NCBI GenBank assembly: GCA_023480765.1
Contig: JAMCWZ010000071.1
Span: forward strand, 1 to 11,710
From: Nitrospirota bacterium
GTDB lineage: Bacteria > Nitrospirota_A > Leptospirillia > Leptospirillales > Leptospirillaceae
Length of the DNA stretch: 11,710 nucleotides
Direction: 5' to 3'
Shown: positions 1-5,572 of the stretch, one piece after another
Layout of the letters: each line of letters starts with the position of its first letter
Position numbering within the stretch: position 1 is the first letter of the stretch
Made by a program: the position numbers and the translations under genes
The notes under the pieces: model-generated
Databases searched by the model: none
Told to the model about the DNA's origin: nothing
The model's input: the letters and a program-made list of their open reading frames with translations, nothing else

Positions 1-140
1 TCCGAAATTTCTCCCTCTTGATACGTCAGAATACCAACGGAAAGAAAAAACAGAACAAAGATCGATCCAATCGCGATTTTTCTCTCGCTCAAGCCCAAAA
101 ACTCCCTCTGGTCTGGTCCGAAAAGCGTATTTCGAATCTG
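1..140. other. Left edge, no gene seen
   Basis: No coding sequence with family support was found here. The stretch lies downstream of the minus-strand bS22-like gene and holds a short palindrome (AATCGCGATT, 69-78), but no hairpin followed by a T-run that would make a convincing terminator. The plus-strand open frame crossing this stretch and the bS22-like gene is antisense to it and has no recognisable features. Confidence 0.5.
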
Positions 141-230
141 TTACTTCTTCTTGTGGCGGGATGCCCTGCGAAGTTTTTTGTACTTGTGTTTGCGGATTTT
201 TTTCCGGCGTTTTTTGATCACACTCGACAT
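141..230 (-). CDS. bS22-like / AURKAIP1-COX24 domain small basic protein
   Basis: This 29-residue protein has about half Lys/Arg residues and begins MSSVIKKRRKKIRKHKYKKL. That pattern matches the SVIKKRRK(R/K)MxKKKHRKL signature of mycobacterial bS22 and of bacterial AURKAIP1/COX24-domain proteins, which bind rRNA in the small ribosomal subunit near the decoding centre. The ATG at 228-230 (reverse) was chosen because homology starts exactly there and an AAGGA ribosome-binding site lies 11 nt upstream. The open frame continues upstream to 416, but that extension shows no similarity to the family and the mature family length is about 30 residues. A TTGACA-like -35 lies on the minus strand at 312-317, without a clear -10. 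The ribosomal role is inferred from the family; here it stands alone, apart from other ribosomal genes. Confidence 0.8.
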   Translation of the reverse strand: MSSVIKKRRKKIRKHKYKKLRRASRHKKK

Positions 231-695
231 TTCGTGGACGTTCCTTCCGTCTGACAGACATTGCATGCGTTTATCGAGAATTTGAACACGAAGAACTAGA
301 CTATCCGGAGTTGTCAAAAATTTCAAGCACCTCTTTTCGGGAGGCCTGCCATGCCCGGAGACCATGGAAAAAGCGGATGTCCCGCCAGGAGAGGGAAGTT
401 CAGATGTGTCTGTCAAGATGTTCGGAACAAGTTCTTGACAAATCGGCGATCGGGGATACCTTTAAGAATATCCGCGTCCGAATTGGATTCTCATTAAGTC
501 TTTCTTTTGCGGGTTCATGGCAGAAGACGGAGAACGGAACGCGTGTGCGAGAGGATCAAGCTGCCGGGTCTGACTTCGACAATCCGGATATTTTCGATTT
601 CCGTTTCTGTTGTATGGTCCGGAACAAGGAACGGATACAGGCCGGTTTCTTGGGTGCCATCAGACTCCAACAACGGTTTTTCGGGAGGATCGATT
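231..695. other. Gene-poor divergent region between bS22-like gene and cytochrome c
   Basis: This 465-bp stretch separates two divergent genes. It holds a TTGACA box on each strand (312-317 minus, 435-440 plus). It also holds a 48-codon open frame from ATG 351 to a stop at 495-497 with a good GGGAGG ribosome-binding site six bases upstream. That micro-ORF contains three Cys but matches no family I know. The longer frames crossing the region run through the cytochrome start in other phases and look like shadows. Confidence 0.45.
435..462 (+). promoter_or_regulatory. Candidate sigma-70 promoter for cytochrome c
   Basis: A perfect -35 box (TTGACA, 435-440) is followed after 16 bases by TACCTT (457-462), a weak -10 that keeps the T, A and final T of the consensus. 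If used, the cytochrome mRNA would have an untranslated leader of roughly 225 nt. The weak -10 keeps confidence low. Confidence 0.35.
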
Positions 696-1253
696 ATGAA
701 CAAATGGGCAGGAGCAGTATTGGGTACGGTAACGTTGGGCTTGTTGTCTGCGACAGCCTATTCTGCAGAGCTCGATATTTTGAAACCGCGGGTTCCGGCA
801 GACCAGATCGCCGCAGCAAAAGCCATGAAGCCCCCTTTCCCCGTGACGGCGGCGGTCATTGCCAAGGGTAAAGAGGTTTTCAATGGAGCGGGTACCTGTT
901 ACACCTGTCATGGGGTAGGTGGTAAGGGAGATGGTCCGGGAGCCGCCGGAATGGACCCGAGTCCACGGAATTTCACAAATCATCAATTCGATCAGGTCCG
1001 GACGGCAGGAGAAATGGTCTGGGTCGTTTCCAACGGCTCCCCCTTGCAGCCGGCTATGGTCGGATTTGTCAGCGCGGGGCAAATCACCGACAAGCAGGCA
1101 TGGGAAGCGGTCATGTATGAAAGAAGCCTCGGTTGTGGCGGTGATATGGATTGCGTCACCGGATCGGCCGATTGGGTCGGCAAGCAGCCGGTTCATGAAG
1201 AAGCGGCTTCCAGCCTGAAGCCGGAATATATCGGGGTCGCATCCGCGCATTAG
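696..1253 (+). CDS. Exported monohaem class I cytochrome c
   Basis: A 185-residue periplasmic electron carrier. Residues 1-24 form a Sec signal peptide (hydrophobic core, cleavage after AYSA). The single haem c site is CYTCH at 68-72, in a GTCYTCHG context followed by a Gly-rich GxGGKGDGPG loop as in cytochrome c/cbb3-type domains. Met121 in the SPLQPAMVGF segment is the likely sixth haem ligand. Two extra Cys near the C-terminus (147 and 153, CGGDMDC) could form a disulfide. The ATG at 696 was chosen over an upstream in-frame ATG at 507 because a GGGAGG site lies seven bases before it and the signal peptide begins there. The gene is monocistronic, ending in the strong terminator at 1422-1456. 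In an iron oxidiser it could shuttle electrons between outer-membrane cytochromes and terminal oxidases; that placement is inference. Confidence 0.9.
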   Translation: MNKWAGAVLGTVTLGLLSATAYSAELDILKPRVPADQIAAAKAMKPPFPVTAAVIAKGKEVFNGAGTCYTCHGVGGKGDGPGAAGMDPSPRNFTNHQFDQVRTAGEMVWVVSNGSPLQPAMVGFVSAGQITDKQAWEAVMYERSLGCGGDMDCVTGSADWVGKQPVHEEAASSLKPEYIGVASAH

Positions 1254-1334
1254 AACCCTGTGCGCCCGAAAGGCGTCCACGGCACCGGCGCGACGTCCTC
1301 CTGCGCCGCGGCTGCTCAGAGAGAGACAGCTGTT

Positions 1335-1380
1335 ACAATCACCGAAAAGTCGGGAACCGGGGTTGTGGTGCCGTGATTGT
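1335..1380 (+). repeat. 8-bp inverted repeat in cytochrome c 3' region
   Basis: ACAATCAC (1335-1342) and GTGATTGT (1373-1380) are perfect inverted copies enclosing a 30-base loop that itself contains a short CGG-GAA-CCG hairpin. It lies between the cytochrome stop codon and the terminator, so it would be in the 3' untranslated RNA. It could protect the mRNA end or be part of a 3'-derived small RNA. No known RNA family was recognised. Confidence 0.4.
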
Positions 1381-1421
1381 TCACAATCGTCCCCTCTGGG
1401 GATGAGAAGTGTTCGGATTTC

Positions 1422-1456
1422 AGGGAAGAAGGGCAGTGCCCTTCTTCCCTTTTTTT
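1422..1456 (+). terminator. Strong intrinsic terminator after cytochrome c
   Basis: A perfect 13-bp stem (AGGGAAGAAGGGC, 1422-1434, paired with 1438-1450) with a 3-base loop AGT is followed directly by a run of seven T (1450-1456). This is a textbook rho-independent terminator and isolates the cytochrome transcript from the regulator downstream. It sits about 170 nt after the stop codon. Confidence 0.92.
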
Positions 1457-1551
1457 GTCCGTTTCTTCTGTTGCTTGATGGAATGGATGTTGTTGTCCAA
1501 TAGGGAAAGGACTCGATTTTAGACAGTCTTCCTACTTTCGTAGGGGAGTTA

Positions 1552-1581
1552 TTGTCAATTAATTTTACACATGAATATATT
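1552..1581 (+). promoter_or_regulatory. Candidate sigma-70 promoter P1 for activator gene
   Basis: TTGTCA (1552-1557) and TATATT (1576-1581) are separated by 18 bases inside the AT-rich block. Five of six bases match consensus in each box. Transcription would begin near 1588 and give a leader of about 220 nt. Confidence 0.5.
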
Positions 1582-1605
1582 TTAAGTAGTTGTTTTTTAA
1601 TAATC

Positions 1606-1633
1606 TTGCCTTCTTTTTAAAACGGTGTATAGT
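1606..1633 (+). promoter_or_regulatory. Candidate sigma-70 promoter P2 for activator gene
   Basis: TTGCCT (1606-1611) and TATAGT (1628-1633) are separated by 16 bases. The -10 matches five of six consensus bases. It lies downstream of P1 in the same AT-rich block, with a predicted start near 1640. Confidence 0.5.
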
Positions 1634-1806
1634 TCGGTTGAATCATAAAATACTTTAAGTGCTTCTCCGTGAGTTTTTATTGCTCTCGCACGGGGCGCGT
1701 GTTTTTGGGATGGCGAAAAGGAGAGGGTCTCCTGCTGTGCCGAAAGAGACAAGTTTTTTGTCTGCTGTTCCGCCAACAGATTTCGATGATGCGAAAGGGT
1801 GGATGA

Positions 1807-3198
1807 ATGGTCCGCATGAATTCAGGCGTCTATTTCGATCAGACGATCCCGGTTCTTTCGCGGAAGGCATACCTGTTCGGGGGAGAAGACCCCGCTCCGT
1901 TTGAAGAGGGGCTTTCGAGCCTGAAGCAGGAATGGACGTTTGTTCCCGTCAGGACACCCGAAGATGTCCGTCAATCCTTGCGTCATGGTCCGGTCGCTCT
2001 CGGGATGATTTGTCTGGAAAAAAAGGACGCGCAGAATGCCTTTCGGTTCCTGTCCGCCTTGTCGGACACCTGCATCCGGTGGATCGCGCTTTTGGGTCCC
2101 GGACTTGCGGAACAACGGGACATTTTGCATCAGGTCCGGGAACACTGTATCGATTTTCACCGATTTCCCCTGGATCCCCAACGACTGAGAATTATTCTTG
2201 GCCACGCCCATGGAATGGCCAGGCTGTCCTGTCTCGAACCCCGGGTTCCCGATTCCCGGGATCATGCGACGGAATCCGATATGGTGGGAAGCAGCCCTTC
2301 CATAATGGAATGTTTCCGGAGTATCCGGAAAATCGCGGGAACCGATGCCTGTGTTCTGATCACCGGCGAAAGCGGCACCGGAAAGGAACTTGTGGCCCGT
2401 GCGATTCATGAACGCTCGAAAAGATCCGCCGGTCCGTTCATTACGCTGAACTGCGGAGCGATTCCCGCCAATCTGATCCAGTCCGAGCTGTTCGGGTATG
2501 AGAAAGGGGCGTTTACAGGGGCTCATACGCGCAAGATCGGGCATATTGAAGCGGCGAATCACGGGACGATCATGCTCGACGAAATCGGAGACATGCCGTT
2601 CGAACTCCAGGTGAACCTTTTGCGTGTTCTCCAGTTTGGAAAAATCCAGCGTGTCGGAAGTTCTGTGGAAATACCGGTCGACGTCCGGATTATCGCCGCG
2701 ACCCACATTGATCTCGAAAAAGCCTGCCGGGAAGGCCGTTTTCGGGAAGATCTCTATTATCGCCTTCATGTCCTGAGGGTCAGTCTTCCTCCTCTGCGCG
2801 ACAGGGGGGCCGATATTTCGTTGCTTGCCCGTTACTTCTGCAAGAGGTTCTCGGCAGAATACGGTGCAATGTCAAAACCGTTTTCTGCCGAAGCCCTGGA
2901 CGTCATCCAGGCCTACTCCTGGCCTGGAAACGTCCGGGAACTGATCAACAAGATCAAGAGCGCCGTTTTGATGAGCGAGGGCCCTCTCATTGAGCCCAAA
3001 GACCTGCAGCTTGAGAACATTCCCCATCCTGCGAAGCGATCCGGAAAAACGTTAAGAGAAATCCGTGAAATCGCCGAACGCGAAACACTGCAAGCGACGC
3101 TCCAGAAATTTGAACATAACGTCTCCCGTACAGCACGCGAACTTGGCGTGACCCGCACGACCCTCTACGACCTGCTCAAGAAGCACAATCTCTTCTGA
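1807..3198 (+). CDS. VpsR-like sigma-54-dependent transcriptional activator (bEBP)
   Basis: A 463-residue enhancer-binding protein. Residues about 15-140 form a receiver-like domain with no Asp where a phospho-acceptor would sit (VALGMICLEKKD, 63-74). It ends in DFHRFPLDPQRL...LGHAHGMARL (117-140), which resembles the hallmark of VpsR N-terminal domains. The AAA+ domain spans about 157-390: Walker A GESGTGKE (187-194), an intact GAFTGA sigma-54 loop (234-239), Walker B IMLDEIGD (255-262), REDLYYRL (313-320) and WPGNVREL (372-379). A Fis-type helix-turn-helix occupies about 436-460. ATG 1807 follows AAAGGG at seven bases; an in-frame stop lies immediately upstream. Vibrio VpsR works without sigma-54 and binds c-di-GMP; the intact GAFTGA here predicts genuine sigma-54 activation, matching the promoter at 3548. 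Its target is very probably the secretion cluster immediately downstream. Confidence 0.92.
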   Translation: MVRMNSGVYFDQTIPVLSRKAYLFGGEDPAPFEEGLSSLKQEWTFVPVRTPEDVRQSLRHGPVALGMICLEKKDAQNAFRFLSALSDTCIRWIALLGPGLAEQRDILHQVREHCIDFHRFPLDPQRLRIILGHAHGMARLSCLEPRVPDSRDHATESDMVGSSPSIMECFRSIRKIAGTDACVLITGESGTGKELVARAIHERSKRSAGPFITLNCGAIPANLIQSELFGYEKGAFTGAHTRKIGHIEAANHGTIMLDEIGDMPFELQVNLLRVLQFGKIQRVGSSVEIPVDVRIIAATHIDLEKACREGRFREDLYYRLHVLRVSLPPLRDRGADISLLARYFCKRFSAEYGAMSKPFSAEALDVIQAYSWPGNVRELINKIKSAVLMSEGPLIEPKDLQLENIPHPAKRSGKTLREIREIAERETLQATLQKFEHNVSRTARELGVTRTTLYDLLKKHNLF

Positions 3199-3362
3199 TC
3201 TTTCTCGCGATAGACAACGGCAGGACGAGACTTTCTCTCCAGCTGAACCGGACAAATGGACACAGGATGATCAGCGGGTTGTCCAGTTTTCCGGAAAGGA
3301 GTCCGGAGGCCCGGCCCGTCCTTCCGGAGCAGATTCCCAGCAATAAAAAGCAATTTCTTCCG

Positions 3363-3396
3363 GGGAAATCTGTTTACTTTTCCGGACAGATTTCCC
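3363..3396. repeat. 11-bp perfect inverted repeat, candidate activator-binding enhancer
   Basis: GGGAAATCTGT (3363-3373) and ACAGATTTCCC (3386-3396) are perfect inverted copies with a 12-base spacer. No T-run follows on either strand, so an intrinsic terminator is unlikely. It sits about 150-185 bp upstream of the sigma-54 promoter, the usual distance for a site bound by a Fis-type enhancer-binding protein dimer. Binding is inferred; the repeat is seen. Confidence 0.5.
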
Positions 3397-3450
3397 GGTA
3401 GAAAACGGGGGGTCTCTTTCCCTCAGAGGTGAGGGAGGCTGCCATTCCTG

Positions 3451-3474
3451 AAAAAAGAACCGGGCGGGTTCTTT
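3451..3474. terminator. Hairpin with flanking A/T runs, possible weak terminator
   Basis: AAAGAACC (3454-3461) pairs with GGTTCTTT (3467-3474) around a 5-base loop. Six A precede it, which makes it look like an intrinsic terminator when read on the minus strand, yet no minus-strand gene ends here. On the plus strand it might end the activator transcript weakly, or it could be a second operator-like site. Confidence 0.3.
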
Positions 3475-3547
3475 GATGACAAGTTTTTCGCCCTTCTCCA
3501 TTGGATTGTTCACAGAAGAAAAACGTCGGTTGGTCGTTTCAGGAGCC

Positions 3548-3563
3548 TGGCACGCGTTTTGTA
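3548..3563 (+). promoter_or_regulatory. Sigma-54 (RpoN) promoter of the secretion operon
   Basis: TGGCACG (3548-3554), a 4-base spacer, then TTGTA (3559-3563) matches the TGGCACG-N4-TTGCW consensus in all but one position: the -12 element has GT instead of GC. The start site would lie near 3574, about 90 nt before the first gene. An activator with an intact GAFTGA loop is encoded directly upstream, which strongly supports this call. Confidence 0.82.
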
Positions 3564-3664
3564 TTGTTGGGGAACCGGTAGGCCGAGGTCCATTCCTGAG
3601 GCCGGAATGATACAGGATGATTCATTCGGTTTCTTGTCCACAATCCAAACGTGAGGGTATCGCC

Positions 3665-4177
3665 ATGAAAATGAAAAAAGTGCTCGCCGTCGTGACCGTC
3701 GCTTCGTTCCTTGCCTTGCCGATCGTTTCCCAGGCGGCTCCTCCGGATCCGAGCAGCAGCGGAAACAGCAGTTCTAGTTCAAATTCGAACTCCGGATCCA
3801 ATTCCAGCTCCAACTCCTCCGGAAAGGCTTCCGCATCGGCTTACAGCAATGGCTCGAACAGCATGACAAACACAAAAACGACAACAATTTCGGTCGGGAA
3901 CGTGGGAATCAGCACGAACGACTCAAAGAATATCAATAAGACCGTTTCCATCTCCCGATCCCTGACGACATCCGGAAATGCCCTGTCCAAGAACGACCTG
4001 GATCAGATGGTCACCAACAATCAGCACGCTCCCATCTACGACAACCACAATCCGAACAGCATCAACAACAATGCCTTTGAAAATGCATCCGGCGTCATGA
4101 ACGTCAGCCAGGAATCGGGTGTGAACAATTCTTCGATGCAGACCGTCAACGTCAACAACAGCGCAGGTCTTCATTAA
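3665..4177 (+). CDS. Secreted Ser/Asn-rich protein, probable fibre (functional-amyloid-like) subunit
   Basis: A 170-residue exported protein. A Sec signal peptide covers residues 1-24 (cleavage after VSQA). The mature part opens with a low-complexity Ser/Asn/Gly stretch (29-66) and then a Thr/Ser/Asn-rich region with beta-prone alternation. The C-terminus carries a 29-residue motif (137-165, core SGVMNVSQESGVNN) shared with two other secreted proteins of this cluster. There is no Cys, so it lacks the C-terminal CxxC of Pseudomonas FapB/FapC. ATG 3665 follows GAGGG by seven bases and begins the signal peptide; an upstream in-frame ATG at 3617 lacks both. It is first in the operon behind the sigma-54 promoter and is followed by a strong hairpin, as expected for the most abundant subunit. 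The subunit role is inferred from composition and neighbours. Confidence 0.75.
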   Translation: MKMKKVLAVVTVASFLALPIVSQAAPPDPSSSGNSSSSSNSNSGSNSSSNSSGKASASAYSNGSNSMTNTKTTTISVGNVGISTNDSKNINKTVSISRSLTTSGNALSKNDLDQMVTNNQHAPIYDNHNPNSINNNAFENASGVMNVSQESGVNNSSMQTVNVNNSAGLH

Positions 4178-4184
4178 ACGACGG

Positions 4185-4211
4185 GGAAAAGGGGGCAAAG
4201 CCCCCTTTTCC
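4185..4211 (+). terminator. 12-bp hairpin, partial terminator or mRNA-stabilising element
   Basis: GGAAAAGGGGGC (4185-4196) pairs perfectly with GCCCCCTTTTCC (4200-4211) around an AAA loop. Read as a terminator, it is a GGGGGC/GCCCCC stem followed by only four T, so some read-through into the next gene is expected. It would also shield the 3' end of the first subunit's mRNA. Either effect would raise expression of the first subunit over the later genes. Confidence 0.65.
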
Positions 4212-4256
4212 TGTGCTGCTCGTTCAATGGTGTGGTTGAAGACAAGAGGTGACGGG

Positions 4257-4622
4257 ATGAAACGGATTGTCGTATCGGGTCTGTGGATGCTCTGGATCGT
4301 GACCGGGATTCTTGTGCAGGTCGCCCGGGCGCAGTCTCCCGCGGCTTCTCCGGTTCTTCAGTCGCTGGAGGAAAGTCTGGGCACCCCCCAAGCCGGAAGC
4401 CGTCTGGAACGCGTTCGGGGGGAAGGTCTGGGAAATACCGCTCTTGATCCCGCTTCCATGCTCCAGGGGGCATCGATCGGAAACGCCGGCCAGACAATCA
4501 GTAACGGCATCAAGGGGAACGCTTTCTCCGGGGACTCCGGGATCGTCAATGTCATACAGAATACGGGAAACAATGTTGTGATCGACAGCAGCGTGAATCT
4601 GAACCTGAGGTTCGTCAAATAA
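4257..4622 (+). CDS. Small secreted protein, second candidate fibre subunit or nucleator
   Basis: A 121-residue protein. Its signal peptide spans residues 1-25 (Trp-containing hydrophobic core, cleavage after ARA). A mature region of about 60 residues includes RLERVRGEGLGN (49-60). The C-terminal 29-residue motif (88-116, core SGIVNVIQNTGNN) aligns without gaps to those of the genes at 3665 and 5573. The protein ends soon after, with LRFVK. ATG 4257 was preferred over ATG 4227 because GAGG lies seven bases before it and the signal peptide starts there. Placed between the Ser/Asn-rich subunit and the peptidase, its position resembles fapB/fapC order, so a minor subunit or nucleator is reasonable. 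The function is unproven and I know no named family for it. Confidence 0.75.
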   Translation: MKRIVVSGLWMLWIVTGILVQVARAQSPAASPVLQSLEESLGTPQAGSRLERVRGEGLGNTALDPASMLQGASIGNAGQTISNGIKGNAFSGDSGIVNVIQNTGNNVVIDSSVNLNLRFVK

Positions 4623-4643
4623 AACAGAAGAAGAAATCAACCC

Positions 4644-4671
4644 TTCCGGGAGGAGGAGCATCCTCCCGGAA
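4644..4671 (+). repeat. 11-bp intercistronic hairpin
   Basis: TTCCGGGAGGA (4644-4654) pairs perfectly with TCCTCCCGGAA (4661-4671) around a 6-base loop. No T-run follows at once, so full termination is unlikely. It is the second intercistronic hairpin of the operon, again placed after a small subunit gene, which suggests protection against 3' decay or tuned read-through. Confidence 0.6.
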
Positions 4672-4702
4672 CACGGGTTTTGACAGAAAGAGCCGGTTGT
4701 TC

Positions 4703-5542
4703 ATGAAACAGGCAGAAGAGTTGGAAAGAGCCGGAAGACAGGCAGGGATGCACGGGAGAAAAATCGTGTCCGTCCCTGGCCTGCGTGCCCGAAGACGAAG
4801 CATCCGGATTGTTCTGCCGATCCTGGCAGGTGTCTTTGCAACCCTTCTGGTCGCAAAGCCGGATTTTGCCGGGGTGATTTTCCTGAATTCCACTCCGACC
4901 GGTGTTCTGACGGTTCCTTCTCAAAGTTATGCAGAACTCCGCTTTCGGGACGTGGTCCGCCAGAAATATGATTTCAGTTGCGGTTCGGCGGCGGTTGCAA
5001 CCTTGCTGACCTATGAATACCTTCGCCCGACAACCGAAACAGAAGCATTCCGTTTTATGTACAAAACGGGCGACAAAAAGAAGATAAGAAAACACGGATT
5101 TTCCTTGCTGGATATCAAGCGTTATCTGGGATCTCTCGGGTACAAATCCGATGGATATCGCTTGTCCCTGGACAAACTGATGGAGCTCTCCCTTCCGGCC
5201 ATCGTGCTCATTGAAGTCAATGGATACAAGCACTTTGTCGTGATCAAGGGCGTGTCCCGACTGAACGTCCTCATTGGCGATCCGGCCATGGGACTCCGGA
5301 TGGAAACGCGGACGCATTTTCGGACTTTGTGGAAGAACAAGATCGTTTTCGTCATCCATGAAGGTCCCGATATTCTGATCACCCGGAAAACCTTTAATAA
5401 TCCGCAGGACTGGAACATCGTCAACATCAGTGTTCCTGCAAACGTCGTTAAAAACAATCTTCCCCTCTCCACCCAGCTTCTGGCCGTTCCGGGCCCCAAC
5501 CAATTTCAGCTGGGCGGATTCGCGAAGATCGGGATCCCCTGA
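4703..5542 (+). CDS. C39-like cysteine peptidase, FapD-like
   Basis: A 279-residue protein with a basic N-terminus and one hydrophobic segment (about 35-51), so a signal peptide or inner-membrane anchor placing the domain in the periplasm. The papain-like C39 domain spans about 75-222. Gln87 (oxyanion hole) lies six residues before catalytic Cys93 in VVRQKYDFSCGSAA; His177 lies in YKHFVVIKG and Asp193 in IGDPAMG, completing the triad. No ABC-transporter domains follow, so this is a stand-alone peptidase as in FapD. A tail of about 55 residues follows. ATG 4703 follows a weak AAAGAG site; TTG 4697 and ATG 4748 are possible alternatives. The likely substrates are the secreted proteins encoded on either side. 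Family and catalytic residues are seen; the substrates are inferred. Confidence 0.88.
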   Translation: MKQAEELERAGRQAGMHGRKIVSVPGLRARRRSIRIVLPILAGVFATLLVAKPDFAGVIFLNSTPTGVLTVPSQSYAELRFRDVVRQKYDFSCGSAAVATLLTYEYLRPTTETEAFRFMYKTGDKKKIRKHGFSLLDIKRYLGSLGYKSDGYRLSLDKLMELSLPAIVLIEVNGYKHFVVIKGVSRLNVLIGDPAMGLRMETRTHFRTLWKNKIVFVIHEGPDILITRKTFNNPQDWNIVNISVPANVVKNNLPLSTQLLAVPGPNQFQLGGFAKIGIP

Positions 5543-5572
5543 CTGATCTGTCTAAGCGCACCGGAGGCTTCG

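Larger units (their letters stand above)
1457..1806 (+). promoter_or_regulatory. AT-rich promoter and structured leader of the sigma-54 activator gene
   Basis: This 350-bp gene-free stretch has an AT-rich block (about 1545-1650), unlike the GC-richer surroundings. It holds two good sigma-70-type promoters (listed separately) and then a leader with three consecutive small hairpins: AGGAGA/TCTCCT (1719-1733), AGACAA/TTGTCT (1747-1763) and CTGTT/AACAG (1765-1779). A further hairpin CCTAC-TTTC-GTAGG lies at 1531-1544, upstream of the promoters. I recognise no known riboswitch class. Confidence 0.55.
3199..3664 (+). promoter_or_regulatory. Regulatory region between activator and secretion operon
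   Basis: This gene-free 466-bp region contains a long inverted repeat (3363-3396), two smaller ones (3420-3435 and 3454-3474), the sigma-54 promoter (3548-3563) and a leader hairpin CATTCC/GGAATG (3591-3609) in the predicted 5' untranslated region. TCCGGA occurs repeatedly between about 3280 and 3390. Spacing of the repeats upstream of the promoter fits enhancer-type activation. No coding sequence is supported here. Confidence 0.6.

Noticed and set aside
351..497. A 48-codon open frame with a good GGGAGG ribosome-binding site and three Cys
   Set aside because: No family similarity, no export signal, and a candidate promoter overlaps its end. It remains possible as a leader peptide but is not supported enough to call.
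660..1280. Long minus-strand open frame opposite cytochrome c
   Set aside because: It is antisense to a well-supported gene, has no ribosome-binding site of note and no recognisable motif; a shadow in a GC-rich region.
1822..2769. 315-codon minus-strand frame opposite the activator
   Set aside because: Antisense to the AAA+ domain, with composition typical of a reversed coding strand and no domain pattern.
3665..4177. Ser/Asn-rich region considered as a curli (CsgA) or ice-nucleation repeat protein
   Set aside because: No repeating CsgA-type units with regular Gln/Asn spacing and no csgEFG-like neighbours; the C39 and barrel neighbours point to a fap-like system instead.
4703..5542. C39 peptidase considered as a bacteriocin ABC exporter
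   Set aside because: No transmembrane transporter or ATPase domains follow the peptidase; it is a stand-alone enzyme.
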